Source: Saccopteryx bilineata
Taxonomy: Eukaryota > Chordata > Mammalia > Chiroptera > Emballonuridae
DNA length: 64,000 nucleotides
NCBI RefSeq assembly: GCF_036850765.1
Contig: NC_089498.1
Location: forward strand, 48,349,795 to 48,413,794
Direction: 5' to 3'
Shown here piece after piece: positions 35,205-45,844 of this stretch. Position 1 is the first letter of the stretch; the number at the start of each line of letters is the position of its first letter. Made by a program: the position numbers and the translations under genes. Below the pieces are notes generated by a model, which was given only the letters and a program-made list of their open reading frames with translations, made no database searches and was not told the origin of the DNA.

Positions 35205-35700
35205 TTCCTTCTTGGGAAGAGCCATTGTTATGCTAATACTCGCTTGAAGGAGAGGTTTCGCATAAAAAGTTTTAAAAGAAAAAGAGAAGAAGGAAGCCAA
35301 AATGGCAGGGTGCTGAAGGAGGAGCCAGTCTGTGCAGAGAAGAGAAGGGAAACAGTGTGCAGATGAGGAACCAGAGGTGGCTGAGACTGGTGGGGGCCTT
35401 TGATTCTAGAAAGAACCGGAGAAGATTCTCCTGGTTGTGGAACCGGAGAATGTATCAGGGTTTTGTGTGTGTTTACTCACTGGCTGGTGAAGTCTAGAAT
35501 AGAATAAAGGAATGGTCCATTATGTTTTGGCTCCACTGTTTCTTTACTGTCTGCCAGAATCTAATGGGAACCTGCACGTGAATGGACACGATGGCGGTGG
35601 CCCCTGGCCATACAAGGGTAATTTAGTTTGCAATGTTTCCCAAGTTTATTGGACCAGAAAACCCTTTTGCACAGAATATCTATTAACATCTCTTGGTAAA
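35205..35700 (+). mobile_element. LTR-type repeat, uninterrupted
   Basis: The relative of the ERV-split copy at 18280-21950. At 35385-35410 the sequence actggtgggggcctttgatt runs unbroken where the other copy has the ERV, so it shows the pre-insertion layout. An aataaagga signal is at about 35503. It starts right after the L1 tail. Confidence 0.68.
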
Positions 35701-35939
35701 TAAACCAGATTCTGATTTATTTCTGCTCCCAGACCTCCTTCCCCTTGATCCGGTTACATTTCCAATTAAACATTGGTGAAAAGTCATGTGATGCCAGGCA
35801 TTGAGTAAATTTTCTCTCTCTCCCTATGGGCAGATGCTGGTCTTAGTTCCCCTGGCCGAGTGTTCTGAGGCTCTGGTTTTGGTCCCATTAGAAGTCATTA
35901 CAGGCTCCTTCCACAGCTACAGTGAAAAGGTATCTTTTT

Positions 35940-36258
35940 GTTTGTTTTTTACAGAGACAGAGAGAGACAGGGACAGACAGACAGAACGGAGAGGTGAGAA
36001 GCATCAATCATTAGTTTTCCGTTGCACATTGTGACACCTTAGTTTTTCATTGATTGCTTTCTCATATGTGCCTTGACTATGGGCCTTCAGCAGACCAAGT
36101 AACCCCTTGCTCAAGCCAGCGACCTTGGGTCTAAGCTGGTGAGCTTTTGCTCAAACCAGATAAGCCCGTGCTCAAGCTGATGACCTCAGGGCCTCAAACC
36201 GGGGTCCTTGGCATCCCAGTCCGACGCTCTAGCCACTGCACCACTGCCTGGTCGGGCA
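35940..36258 (-). mobile_element. VES-type SINE C with TSD
   Basis: Minus-strand SINE with GA-rich stretch and tandem-repeat middle, flanked by gaaaaggtatcttttt (35924-35939) and gaaaaggcatcttttt (from 36259). Confidence 0.92.
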
Positions 36259-36476
36259 GAAAAGGCATCTTTTTTTTAGTGACAGCAGCACGCTAGGACT
36301 TTCTTTCTAGATGTAGATTGTTGGACACATTTGGATTCCTGTGTTTAATTTGAGGGATGGGTGGAGAAGGCCTTTAAGTTGAAAGAGAATTGCTCGAATC
36401 TCTGGCTGTGGTCATTGTGGGGGAAATGGCTGTTAGGCTTGCTCACAGGTTTACAGGATGCAAGCTCTTTGTGCAA

Positions 36477-36558
36477 TTAGTGGGGGAGCACATGACAGCG
36501 CTACTGTAAGGATAAGTGCTTCCCTTCAGGGGACGATGAGATCAGATCAAGCCTCGCA
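36477..36558 (+). repeat. 82-bp perfect direct repeat, copy 1
   Basis: Runs from ttagtgggggagcacatgac to tcaagcctcgca and is identical to 37133-37214. A 574-bp segment lies between the copies. Confidence 0.95.
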
Positions 36559-36659
36559 AAGGAGAGATACGGTTGGTTTCCTGATCCCTTGCCCTCCACC
36601 GCAAAAAGCAGATTTTCCTTTCCTTCTGTATTTTTTCCTTTTCTTTTTCTTTTGGCTTG

Positions 36660-36790
36660 CCTGTCTTTGTGAGCCACGGATACATTGGAATGGCCTACCA
36701 TTCTCTGGCTTCACAGTTCCTTTACCATCTGCCCGAATTCAGTGCGAATCTGCATGGCCATGGCCACCGGCCTTAGTCATCTGCATGCCA
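36660..36790 (+). mobile_element. LTR-type repeat fragment
   Basis: Matches part of the 35205-35700 family and the inverse of 17290-17360 (ggaatggcctaccattctct, cttcacagttcctttaccat). It lies inside the segment bracketed by the 82-bp repeat. Confidence 0.6.
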
Positions 36791-37132
36791 CACTCCTTGT
36801 CTCAACCCCATGCAATTGTAGACTCGTTCTCACAGTGAGTTGACTTAACAAAGAAGTAGGCTTATTGTTATTCTTATTCTTATGTAAGTAAAATGGCTAC
36901 TTCAAATTAGGTACAAGGTTTTCCAGTTGAAAAATCATCAACAAAAACTCTAGCACCGGCAGTGAGTCGTGATGGAGCTGGGCCCTAAGCCAGGACTTTC
37001 AATTTCAAAGTTTATTTGGTCTTTACACTATATTCTGCTGCTTTTCTAAAACTTAAGCAATCTCTTACCTATCAGACTTAAAATACTTACAGTCTGTCCC
37101 TCGTTTGCAAACTCTTCTTTATACCTCCACAT

Positions 37133-37214
37133 TTAGTGGGGGAGCACATGACAGCGCTACTGTAAGGATAAGTGCTTCCCTTCAGGGGACGATGAGATCA
37201 GATCAAGCCTCGCA
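37133..37214 (+). repeat. 82-bp perfect direct repeat, copy 2
   Basis: Identical to 36477-36558 over 82 bases; the sequences diverge at once on both sides. Confidence 0.95.
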
Positions 37215-38325
37215 TCGTCTGTTATTTTCATAGTTCTTGTTATTTTCATTTTACTATTTTCATTACACAAAATAAAGGAAAAAGACGCACTTTCCTGAGG
37301 GAGAGGGCAGTTGTATCAGAACGTCAGGGAGAACAAGCTCCTAGTGATAGTCCTTGGTGAATACAGTCCAATATTTCACTCCTAGGGGATGCTTAAAGAG
37401 GGTATGCTGTGATTCTTGAAGTCAACTTCCAGAAGAAGCCATGGCTTTTCTCTCACCCCACCCCATCCCCTGCAGCCGCCTCTTGCAGCCTCACACCCAG
37501 ACTCTGTGACTCATATATTTTCCCCTTCAATCTCTTCTTGAACTAAGTTATTTTTTTGTCTTGTGCTATAGCTTAGGGCTGCAAAGTATCATATAGTTAT
37601 TACCTGGCATGTAAAAGAGCTCTCTGTAAAGTAGAAGAATGTAATCTGACTTTGTGATTGCCTCTGCTGGGTCATCAAGGCCCCTGGATAGTTTAGCCAG
37701 ATTTAACATCTATCAGAGTCTAAAAGAAGGTGCTCAATATTGCGAGGTTGCTGGGAAGGCAACTGACTACCTATAATGACATCCTGCAAGACAAAATTGA
37801 ACTGCAAGTCCCACGAGAACAAGGTGTTTGTTTTGTTCATGGCTCTGTTCTCAGAACCTGGCATGATACCGGGTATCAGGGGGCTCAATATTTGCCAAAT
37901 CAAAGTGAATCACCATTGTGCAGTATCTAATATGCAGCCCAGACTTTGGACTTAAACTGTAAGCCCACATTATTAACTTTACTGACAGCTCCCATAAATT
38001 AAATATCTAATATAAATATATATCATATATTTATATACAAATAAGTATATAATAATTTTATTGAACCAACAGCAACATCTCTTGTCCAAGACATACAGCT
38101 TCTAGTGTTTTAGTACCTGGTATTCCAGTTCCTAGGAAGCTGACCTAGACATCAAGTTGCTTATTGAATAGGGAGCCACTTGATAAAGGTCACATTACTC
38201 CCAATGAGTCATCTTTGCCTCCTCTCTGCTTCTCCAAATTGCGCTTCTCTATATTCTCAACTCACTAGTGGCTTTCTTGCTTTACTTAAATTATTAACTC
38301 CAACTCATATAGCCATTCCCACAGA
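37215..38325. other. Unique sequence, no feature seen
   Basis: No repeat or exon recognised. The ORFs at 37703-37930 overlap on opposite strands. An AT-rich patch lies at 38000-38060. Confidence 0.45.
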
Positions 38326-38344
38326 AGTAGTTATTATTATTATT

Positions 38345-38722
38345 ATTTTTTTGACAGAGAGAGAGAGACAGAGAGAGGGACAGATAGAGACAGACAGGAA
38401 GGTAGAGAGATGAGAAGCATTAGTTCTTTATTGCTGCACCTTAGTTGTTCATTGATTGTTTTCTCATATGTGCCTTGACTGGGGGGGCTAAGGTAGAGCT
38501 AGTGATCTTTTGCTTAAACCGGTGACCGTGGGCTCAAGCCAGTGACCTTGGGGTCATGTCTATGATCCCACGCTCAAGCCAGCAACCCTGCACTCAAGCT
38601 GTGAACACATGCTCAAGCCGGATGAGCCCACGCTCAAGCTGGCCACCTCGGGGTTTTGAACCTGGGTGCTCTGAGTCCCAGTTTGATGCTCTATCCACGG
38701 CGCTACCACGTGGTCAGGCAGT
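38345..38722 (-). mobile_element. VES-type SINE C
   Basis: Minus-strand SINE with gacagagagagaga tract, tandem cgctcaagcc-type units and reversed head ctaccacgtggtcagg. gtagttattatt-like sequence lies on both sides (about 38326 and 38721). Confidence 0.9.
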
Positions 38723-38811
38723 TGTTATTTTTATGGACTTGGAATATTTATTCCTCTCATTTAAAAGTGAAGTTCTTTCTCAAAGGGTAACTAATTCCTC
38801 TTATTTTCTAG

Positions 38812-39252
38812 TGTCGCTGTCCAGCCACGACAAATCTATTACAGGGTCCTCGAACGGGAAAAGGTATGGAATTAAATAAATGATAGACAGAGAATTAAAG
38901 ATATATACATAAAGATGGGCTTGGGAGGACCACACAGCGAGTAGTCTCTACTGCTCCTAAGCCGATGCAATGGCGGCCCCCAGAAGCACATCCATCTTTA
39001 TTCAGGGAAAAAAACGTGGTCCATTAGCAATTCAATTGTTTCCAAGACAACTCAAAGACAACCCCACCATACCATTTAGATCTAACTTTACACCAATAAG
39101 AAACTAGCTTCCAGCCTCTTCTGGAGAACATGGGTGGGATAAGCAATAATCAGGTATAGCTCTTTGTTAACTGGGCAGGTGAGATGGGTGGTTAGGCCCA
39201 GCACCTGTCCCCTGGATATAAAAACACCCTGTTTATATTTTGGTCCCCAACA
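38812..39252 (-). mobile_element. Solo LTR with 6-bp target duplication
   Basis: A 441-bp unit that in plus orientation starts tgtcgctgtccag and ends ggtccccaaca, i.e. TG...CA ends. It is flanked by ttctag on both sides (38806-38811 and 39253-39258). The reverse of AATAAAG lies at 38997-39003, so transcription would run leftward. A 6-bp duplication is typical of class II (beta-like) retroviruses. No internal viral sequence remains, which implies LTR-LTR recombination. Confidence 0.85.
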
Positions 39253-40234
39253 TTCTAGTCCTGGAGGAGGATGGGACAGTTGCCTGCATACATCTTCAAG
39301 ATCACCCTGTAGAAACTACCATTATTCTTCATTTTCAGCATTAAGCAAATTGTTTTTTCTTATATGTATTCCTTGGCTCCATAATAGCAGTGGCACTTGA
39401 TTACTCATAATTATAATTTCTCTCACATTTATTCCCCCAGGATTTTAAGTCTTGATTCTTAGTGCTTCCTTATAAGGAAGCATTTTTCATATTCAGGATC
39501 ATGAGATTCATGAATGAGGAAAGAGCATGTTACTTTATCTTCTGCATCATCTTGGTTGTGTTGTATTAGAGCAGCCTGAAGACATTTGGGGAAAATAAAA
39601 GAGATTGTTTCATCTATTTGAGTCATTTGGGCACAGATTTCATTTTACTTTTCCCAATGAATGTGCCAAATTTCACATATTTATGCTTGGCTAGGGCCTC
39701 ATGCTACGTACATATTGATATACATCATATCAAAAATACAATTTTCAACATAAACTTGGCAAATATGAATGTAGGTAAATAGAGGACCAGAGAAGAAACT
39801 TAGAAGCATGTTCTTCTTAAATGCAGAACAGTGATGGTATAAGTCTCTCCAACCTAAGTATGATGTTTATTTTTATATACTTGTGTTGTTCAAGCCAGGT
39901 GTGGGAGCTTACACTTGCTGTTTATATGGCATCCCTTAAACTGACCTTTTTCTCCAGCTGACTAGGATCTTTTTGAATCCTACGCATCTTGGCTTTTTGT
40001 CTCCTGTACACTTTTATTTGCAGGTTCTCTTTAACTGTACTTATGTCATTGGAAAAAAAGGGAAAAACAGAATAGCGCTGAGGTCAGATCCCAGTGGTGG
40101 GTCCCTCTAGCATTTGCAGAGCAGCTGTTTCCTCCCAGATTGTTCTTCTTAAATCCCAAATGTCTGTAAAAAGAAATAAGAAAACACATCTTTTGTGAAA
40201 CTAAGAGGGAGAAAGTGTTAAGTTTGTTAAGTGA
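39253..40234. other. Unique sequence, no feature seen
   Basis: No repeat family or exon recognised by eye. Confidence 0.45.
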
Positions 40235-40440
40235 CTGCTACATATTAAGAACCTACTGGGCTGGATACTTATGTTAATTACATGTTATCTCATTTAATTT
40301 TCATTTCAACTCAAACAGAAAGTTGTTATTAAGGCTACTTTATAGGTAAAGAAACTGATGCTACAGAAAATGAAAAAATTAGTCAAAGGCTACCTGGCCA
40401 GCTAGCGAGGGAGCTAGGATTCCAATCTAGTTTATCAGGT
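40235..40440 (+). mobile_element. MIR SINE
   Basis: taagaacctactgggctgga, catgttatctcatttaattt, ataggtaaagaaactgatgc and agctaggattccaatctag occur in MIR order. Confidence 0.82.
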
Positions 40441-40885
40441 GCAATGTTGGGCCTCTTCACATTTCTTTAGCTTCTTTTCTTTCCTCCCTTTAAACTTTAT
40501 TGTCCCTCAAACTCTTCTGAGGATGTTATCTGCTCCCCTGACTCAGCAGGGGAAAGCAGAGGCCCAAGGACCAGATAGCTCACATGGACAACACTCCAGG
40601 AAGACATCCCAGTGGCCACATCAGGTCTGCTCATAGCTGCCACTGTGCCCACTGCAGGACACGGCTGACCAGGACCTGGAAGTGCTTGGGGTCTCCTTAT
40701 AGTTCTGCGTGTTTTCTCCCGCTGAAGGGGGAGCCTCTGTCATGATAATTCTGAGAGGAAGACTTGATCCCTGCTCCTCTTCTTTGAAGATGCTTTTCTT
40801 CCTCCTTCTATTTCTTCTCCGAATTAACCTCTTCTCCCAGCTCTTCCTATTCTTCCTTCTTGCCCTTCACTTTTCATTTAATCTT
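40441..40885. other. Unique sequence, no feature seen
   Basis: Slightly GC-richer with a C/T-rich tract at 40780-40870. No exon supported. Confidence 0.45.
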
Positions 40886-40903
40886 TGGTTTTGATGCTTT
40901 TTT

Positions 40904-41284
40904 AAATATTTATTTTTAAATTTTTATTTTTCCGGAGTAAGAAGCAGGGAGGCAGTCAGACAGACTCCTGCATGCATCCGACCAGGATCCACCAGCATGC
41001 CCACCAGAGAGTGATGCTCAACCCATCTGGGGCATTGCTCCATTGCAGCTGGAGCCATTCTAGCACCTGAGAGAGAGGCTATAAAGCCATCCTCAACACC
41101 TGGGCCAACTTTGCTCTAATGGAGCCTTGGCTGCAGGAGGGGAAGAGAAAGATAGAGAGAAAGGAGAGGGGGGAAGGGTGGAGAAGCATATGGGTGCTTC
41201 TCCTGTGTGCCCTGACTGGGAATCGAACCTGGGACTTCCACAAGCCAGGCTGATGCTCTACCATTGAGCCAACTGGCCAGGGCC
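40904..41284 (-). mobile_element. VES-type SINE A with TSD
   Basis: Minus-strand SINE flanked by tggttttgatgctttttt (40886-40903) and tggttttgatacttttt (41285-41301). Confidence 0.93.
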
Positions 41285-41339
41285 TGGTTTTGATACTTTT
41301 TAATGGCATCATCATTATTTTGTGTGTCATGGGACAATG

Positions 41340-41560
41340 CTTCACTCAGACAGCAAACATCGCTGAGGTGTTCATTATAAACCTGGCCTTGAGCATGACT
41401 CTAGGACTATGACTATGAATAAGTTCCCCTCCAATGAATTTTCACACTTGTGGAGAGAGAGACAAGAAAGTTGATGATTGATATATGGTTCAGTAAGTGT
41501 TGCAATATGAGTGAGGGAGAGACTACACCAGCATTTACAGGGTCTCTTCAAGTCAGTGCT
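41340..41560 (-). mobile_element. L2 3' region relic
   Basis: Faint match to the reversed L2 end: ggccttgagcatgactctag, gaataagttcccctccaatg, gagagagacaag. Low certainty. Confidence 0.4.
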
Positions 41561-41705
41561 CAGGGTGGAGCAAATTCAACACAGCATTTTCAGGATTTGC
41601 CTTGCCCATTCACCACTCTTGTAGTACTTCTGTTCTCCATGATTTCTAAATAATTTATAACACCAGTTCAACAATTAAATATGTACTTTTTCTTAGCATC
41701 CTGGG

Positions 41706-43633
41706 ACACTGCACACTGCAGACACTGCACACTGCACGAACACTGCGCACAATGCAGACACTGAAGACATTGCACACTGCACACATGGTGCAGATACTGC
41801 ACACTGTGGACACTGTATACACTGCACACTGCACACACTGCACACACTGCACACACTGCAGACACTGCATACTGTGAACACTGCACACACTGCACACTGC
41901 ACATACTGCAGACACTGCGGACACTGCGTACTGTGAACACTGTATGCCACACACACTGCAGACACTGCACACTGTGCACACACTGCGGACACTGTATGCT
42001 GCACACACCACAGACACTGCACATTGCACACACTTTGCACACACTGCAGACACTACACACTGCAGACACCACACACACCCTGCAGACACTGCAAACTGCA
42101 CACACTGCAGGCACTGCGGACACTGCACACACTGCACACTGCCCACACAGTACACAATGCACACTGTACACTGCACACACTGTGGATACTGCACACACGC
42201 TGCACACACCACAGACACTGCCCACTGCAGACACTAAACGCTGCACACACACTGCACATTGCAGAAACTGCATGCTACACGTACACAGCAGACACTGCAT
42301 ACTGCACACGCTACACACTGCGGACACTGCACACTGCAGACACCGCACACACACTCCAGACACTGCAAACTGCACACACTGCAGACAGTGCGGACACTGT
42401 ACACACTGCACTCCACACACACATTGCACACACTGCGGACAGTGCACACTGCAGACATTGTGCACACACTGCACGCACATCGCACACACTGTGGGCACTG
42501 CGTGCACACACTGCATGCTGCACACACACTGCACACTGTGGACACTGCACACTGCATGCACACAACAGACACTGCACACTGCGGACACTGCACACCAGAC
42601 ACACTGCAGACACTGCGCGCTGCACACACTGTGGACATTGCACACTGAAAACACTGTGCACTGCGGACACTGCGTACTGCAGACGCTGCGCGCTGCGCAC
42701 ACACTGCGGACATTGCGCGCACACTGCGGACACTGCGGACACTGCGCACTGTCCATACAGTACACAATGCACACTGTGCACTGCACACACTGTCGATACT
42801 GAACACTGCACACGCTGCACACACACTGCACACTGCCCATACAGTACACAATGCACACTGTGCGCTGCACACACTATGGATACTTCACACTGCACACACT
42901 GCGGACACTGCGCACACACTGCACACACTGCAGACACTGCACACTGCCCATACAGTACACAATGCACACCATACACTGCACACACTGTGGATACTGCACA
43001 CACAACGCACTGCGCACACTCCATATGCTGCGGACACTGCACACACTGCTGACACTGCACATTGCCCATACGGTACACAATGCACTCTGTACACCGCACA
43101 CACAATGCACTATGCACATTCCACATGCTGCAGACACTGCACACACTGCAAACACTGCACACTGCAGACACTGCAGACACTGCACAATGCCCATACTGTA
43201 CACAAGGCACACCGTACAGTGCACACACTGTGGATACTGCACACTGCCCATACGGTACACAATGCACACCATACACTGCACACACAACACACTGTGAGCA
43301 CTCCACATGCTGCAGATCCACGTGCACAGTGCATTGTGTGTGCAGTGTACGGTGTGCATTGTGTACCGTATGGGCAGTGTGCAGTGTCTGCAGTGTGTGC
43401 AGTGTGTGTGTGCAGTGTGCAGTGTCTGCAGCATGTGGAGTGTGCACAGTGCACGGTGTGCATTGTGTACCGTATGGGCAGTGTGCAGTATCCACAGTGT
43501 GTGCAGTGTGTGCGCAGTGTGCAGTGTCTGCAGCATGTGGAGTGTGCACAGTGCGTTGTGTGTGCAGTGTACGGTGTGCATTGTGTACAGTATGGGCAGT
43601 GTGCAGTATCCACAGTGTGTGCATGTGTGTGCA
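41706..43633. repeat. CACTGCA-based minisatellite with an inverted arm
   Basis: About 1.93 kb built from 7-9 bp units (cactgca, cacactgca, gacactgca, gacactgcg). A longer unit beginning cccatacagtacacaatgca recurs at about 42141, 42752, 42837, 42948, 43065, 43191 and 43249. Near 43310-43320 the array switches strand: 43321-43633 has the same units in reverse (gtgtgcagtg, gtaccgtatgggcagtgtgc), making a large imperfect palindrome. Long stop-free frames on both strands (up to 447 codons, almost only Cys/Ser/Val/Gln/Ala or His/Thr/Leu) follow from the unit composition; I do not call genes. Confidence 0.95.
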
Positions 43634-43688
43634 TTTTAAATATAGTATGCCCATTGATCAAGCAATATGATTTCAAATACTGATTTTT

Positions 43689-44041
43689 TTCTTAACGCAT
43701 GTGAGAAAGACAGAGACAGAGACAGAGAGACAGACAGGGACAGATAGACAGAAAAAGAGAGAGATGAGAAGCATCAACTCATAGTTGCAGCACCTTAGTT
43801 GTTCATCGGTTGTTTTATCACATTTGCCTTGACTGGGTGGGGTTCAGCTGAGCCAGTGACCTTTTGCTCAGGGCAATGACCTTGGGCTTCAAGCCAGTGA
43901 CCTTTGGGCTCAAACCAGTGACTATTATTCTACACTCAAGCTGGTGACCACTCACTTAAGCCAATGGTTTTAAGATTTCAAATGTGGGTCCTCAGCGTCT
44001 TAGGCTGATGCTCTATCCACTGCACCACAGCCTAGTCAGGG
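43689..44041 (-). mobile_element. VES-type SINE C with TSD
   Basis: Minus-strand SINE beside the minisatellite, flanked by caaatactgattttt (43674-43688) and caaatattgatctt (44042-44055). Confidence 0.9.
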
Positions 44042-44360
44042 CAAATATTGATCTTAAAAAGATAATCGCACGTGTGACAAATTTTCACTTAAAGGATGTT
44101 TATTGCAGCATTATTTACAAGATAAAAAATTAGCAACATCTCAAAAGTTCAATAAAAAATAACTTGTTAAATAAAATATAGTACATAGCGAGAGAAAAAG
44201 AGGGGGTAGAGGTGGGGGGAAAAGGGGGGAGAAGTGAGAGTGAAAAGAGATTTTTCATGGGGCATGGGGGCATGATGCAGTGGGTAGAGTGTGTTTTATT
44301 GAGTGGAACACTTGAAACCATGTAAACACAAAAAAATAAAAATTAAAAAATTAGAAAATA
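44042..44360 (+). mobile_element. L1 3' pieces
   Basis: 44085-44184 resembles an old ORF2 end (ttattgcagcattatttaca). 44185-44360 is a younger L1 3' UTR (catggggcatgggggcatga, gaacacttgaaaccatgtaa) with A-rich tail, like that at 50250-50500. Confidence 0.7.
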
Positions 44361-44944
44361 TTTTAAAAAATCACACTGATGTTTGATGACAAAGGTAAAA
44401 TATATATACAATATGATATTGAATGAAAAAAAATTGAGAAGCAATGTAGAGTAATATTAAATTATTTGTAGGAACATGCATAAAAAGACGTGTAGGAGAG
44501 ATATCAAAATGTTAACAATGATTATTGATGAGTGATAGGACTGTGAATAGATGTTGTTTGACATTTTGCTTATATGCATATTCAAAATTTTTCCAATGAA
44601 CTTGTCTTTAAAATTAATTAAACTGGTTTTAAATTCTCTTTTTGACCCTAGATCTTGCATGGACTTTTGCTTTTTTGAGACTGTTTTTAAGAAGTTTATT
44701 ATGTGCCTTTGACATGCATTTTTCTTTCATATTTTCTACCTGCCCTCTAAAAATCATAGTAGAGACCTTCCTATCTAGACCCAGTGGTGTATTTAGCTAT
44801 ATTTCATTTCTCATGTTCTTTTGTTATCTGAACTCCTTCAAGAATGTTACATCTTGCTAGACCATCTTACACTTTTGATTCTTAAAACATGGGACCTCTC
44901 TAACTTTTCTTATCACTTTGAAAAAAAACCAGACTTTAATTTTT
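44361..44944. other. Mostly unique AT-rich sequence
   Basis: Possible old L1 sequence up to about 44460; nothing else recognised. Confidence 0.4.
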
Positions 44945-45776
44945 AGAATGGTTTTATTTTATTTATTTATTTTTTTAAATAAATTTTTATTAATGTTAAT
45001 GGGATGACATTAATAAATCAGGGTACATATATTCAAGGAAAACATGTCTAGGTTATCTTGTCATTAAATTATGTTGCATACCCCTCGCCCAGAGTCAGAT
45101 TGTCCTCCGTCACCCTCTATCTAGTTTTCTCTGTGCCCCTCCCCCTCCCCCTAACTCTCTCCCTCCCTCCCTCCTGCATCCTCCCTCCCCCCACCCCTGG
45201 TAACCACCACACTCTTGTCCATGTCTCTTAGTCTCGTTTTTATGTTCCACCAATATATGGAATCATGTAGTTCTTGTTTTTTTCTGATTTACTTATTTCA
45301 CTCCGTATAATGTTATCAAGATCCCACCATTTTGCTGTAAATGATCTGATGTCATCATTTCTTATGGCTGAGTAGTATTCCATAGTGTATATGTGCCACA
45401 TCTTCTTTATCCAGTCTTCTATTGAAGGGCTTTTTGGTTGTTTCCATGTCTTGGCCACTGTGAACAGTGCTGCAATGAACATGGGGCTACATGTGTCTTT
45501 ACGTATCAATGTTTCTGAGGTTTTGGGGTATATACCCAGTAGAGGGATTGCTGGGTCATAAGGTAGTTCTATTTGCAGTTTTTTGAGGAACCACCATACT
45601 TTCCTCCATAATGGTTGTACTACTTTACAGTCCCACCAACAGTGGATGAGAGTTCCCTTTTCTCCGCAGCCTCTCCAACATTTGCTATTACCCGTCTTGC
45701 TGATAATAGCTAATCTAACAGGGGTGAGGTGGTATCTCATTGTAGTTTTGATTTGCATTTCTCTGAACTAAAATAG
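44945..45776 (-). mobile_element. 5'-truncated L1, donor-type 3' end of the chimera
   Basis: Minus-strand L1 ORF2 end and 3' UTR (aatgggatgacattaataaa near the tail). The 172-codon frame 45758-45240 is an open ORF2 C-terminus with [18 protein letters not shown], the C-x3-C-x7-H-x4-C box. This 3' end is the same lineage as the tails of chimera copies A and C: at 45407-45425 it contains the unbroken sequence across the chimera junction. Confidence 0.9.
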
Positions 45777-45844
45777 GTTTTAGTTCACAGAAAAATTCAG
45801 AGAAAAGTACAAAGAGTTTCCATATAGTTCCTGTTTTCTCTATC

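Noticed and set aside
41706..43633. CRISPR-like array
   Set aside because: Units are 7-9 bp with no spacers of constant length; this is a degenerate minisatellite in a mammalian genome.
42311..43654. 447-codon Cys-rich ORF (and others of 400, 342 and 289 codons)
   Set aside because: They lie wholly in the CACTGCA minisatellite, occur on both strands and several frames, and follow from a stop-poor unit.
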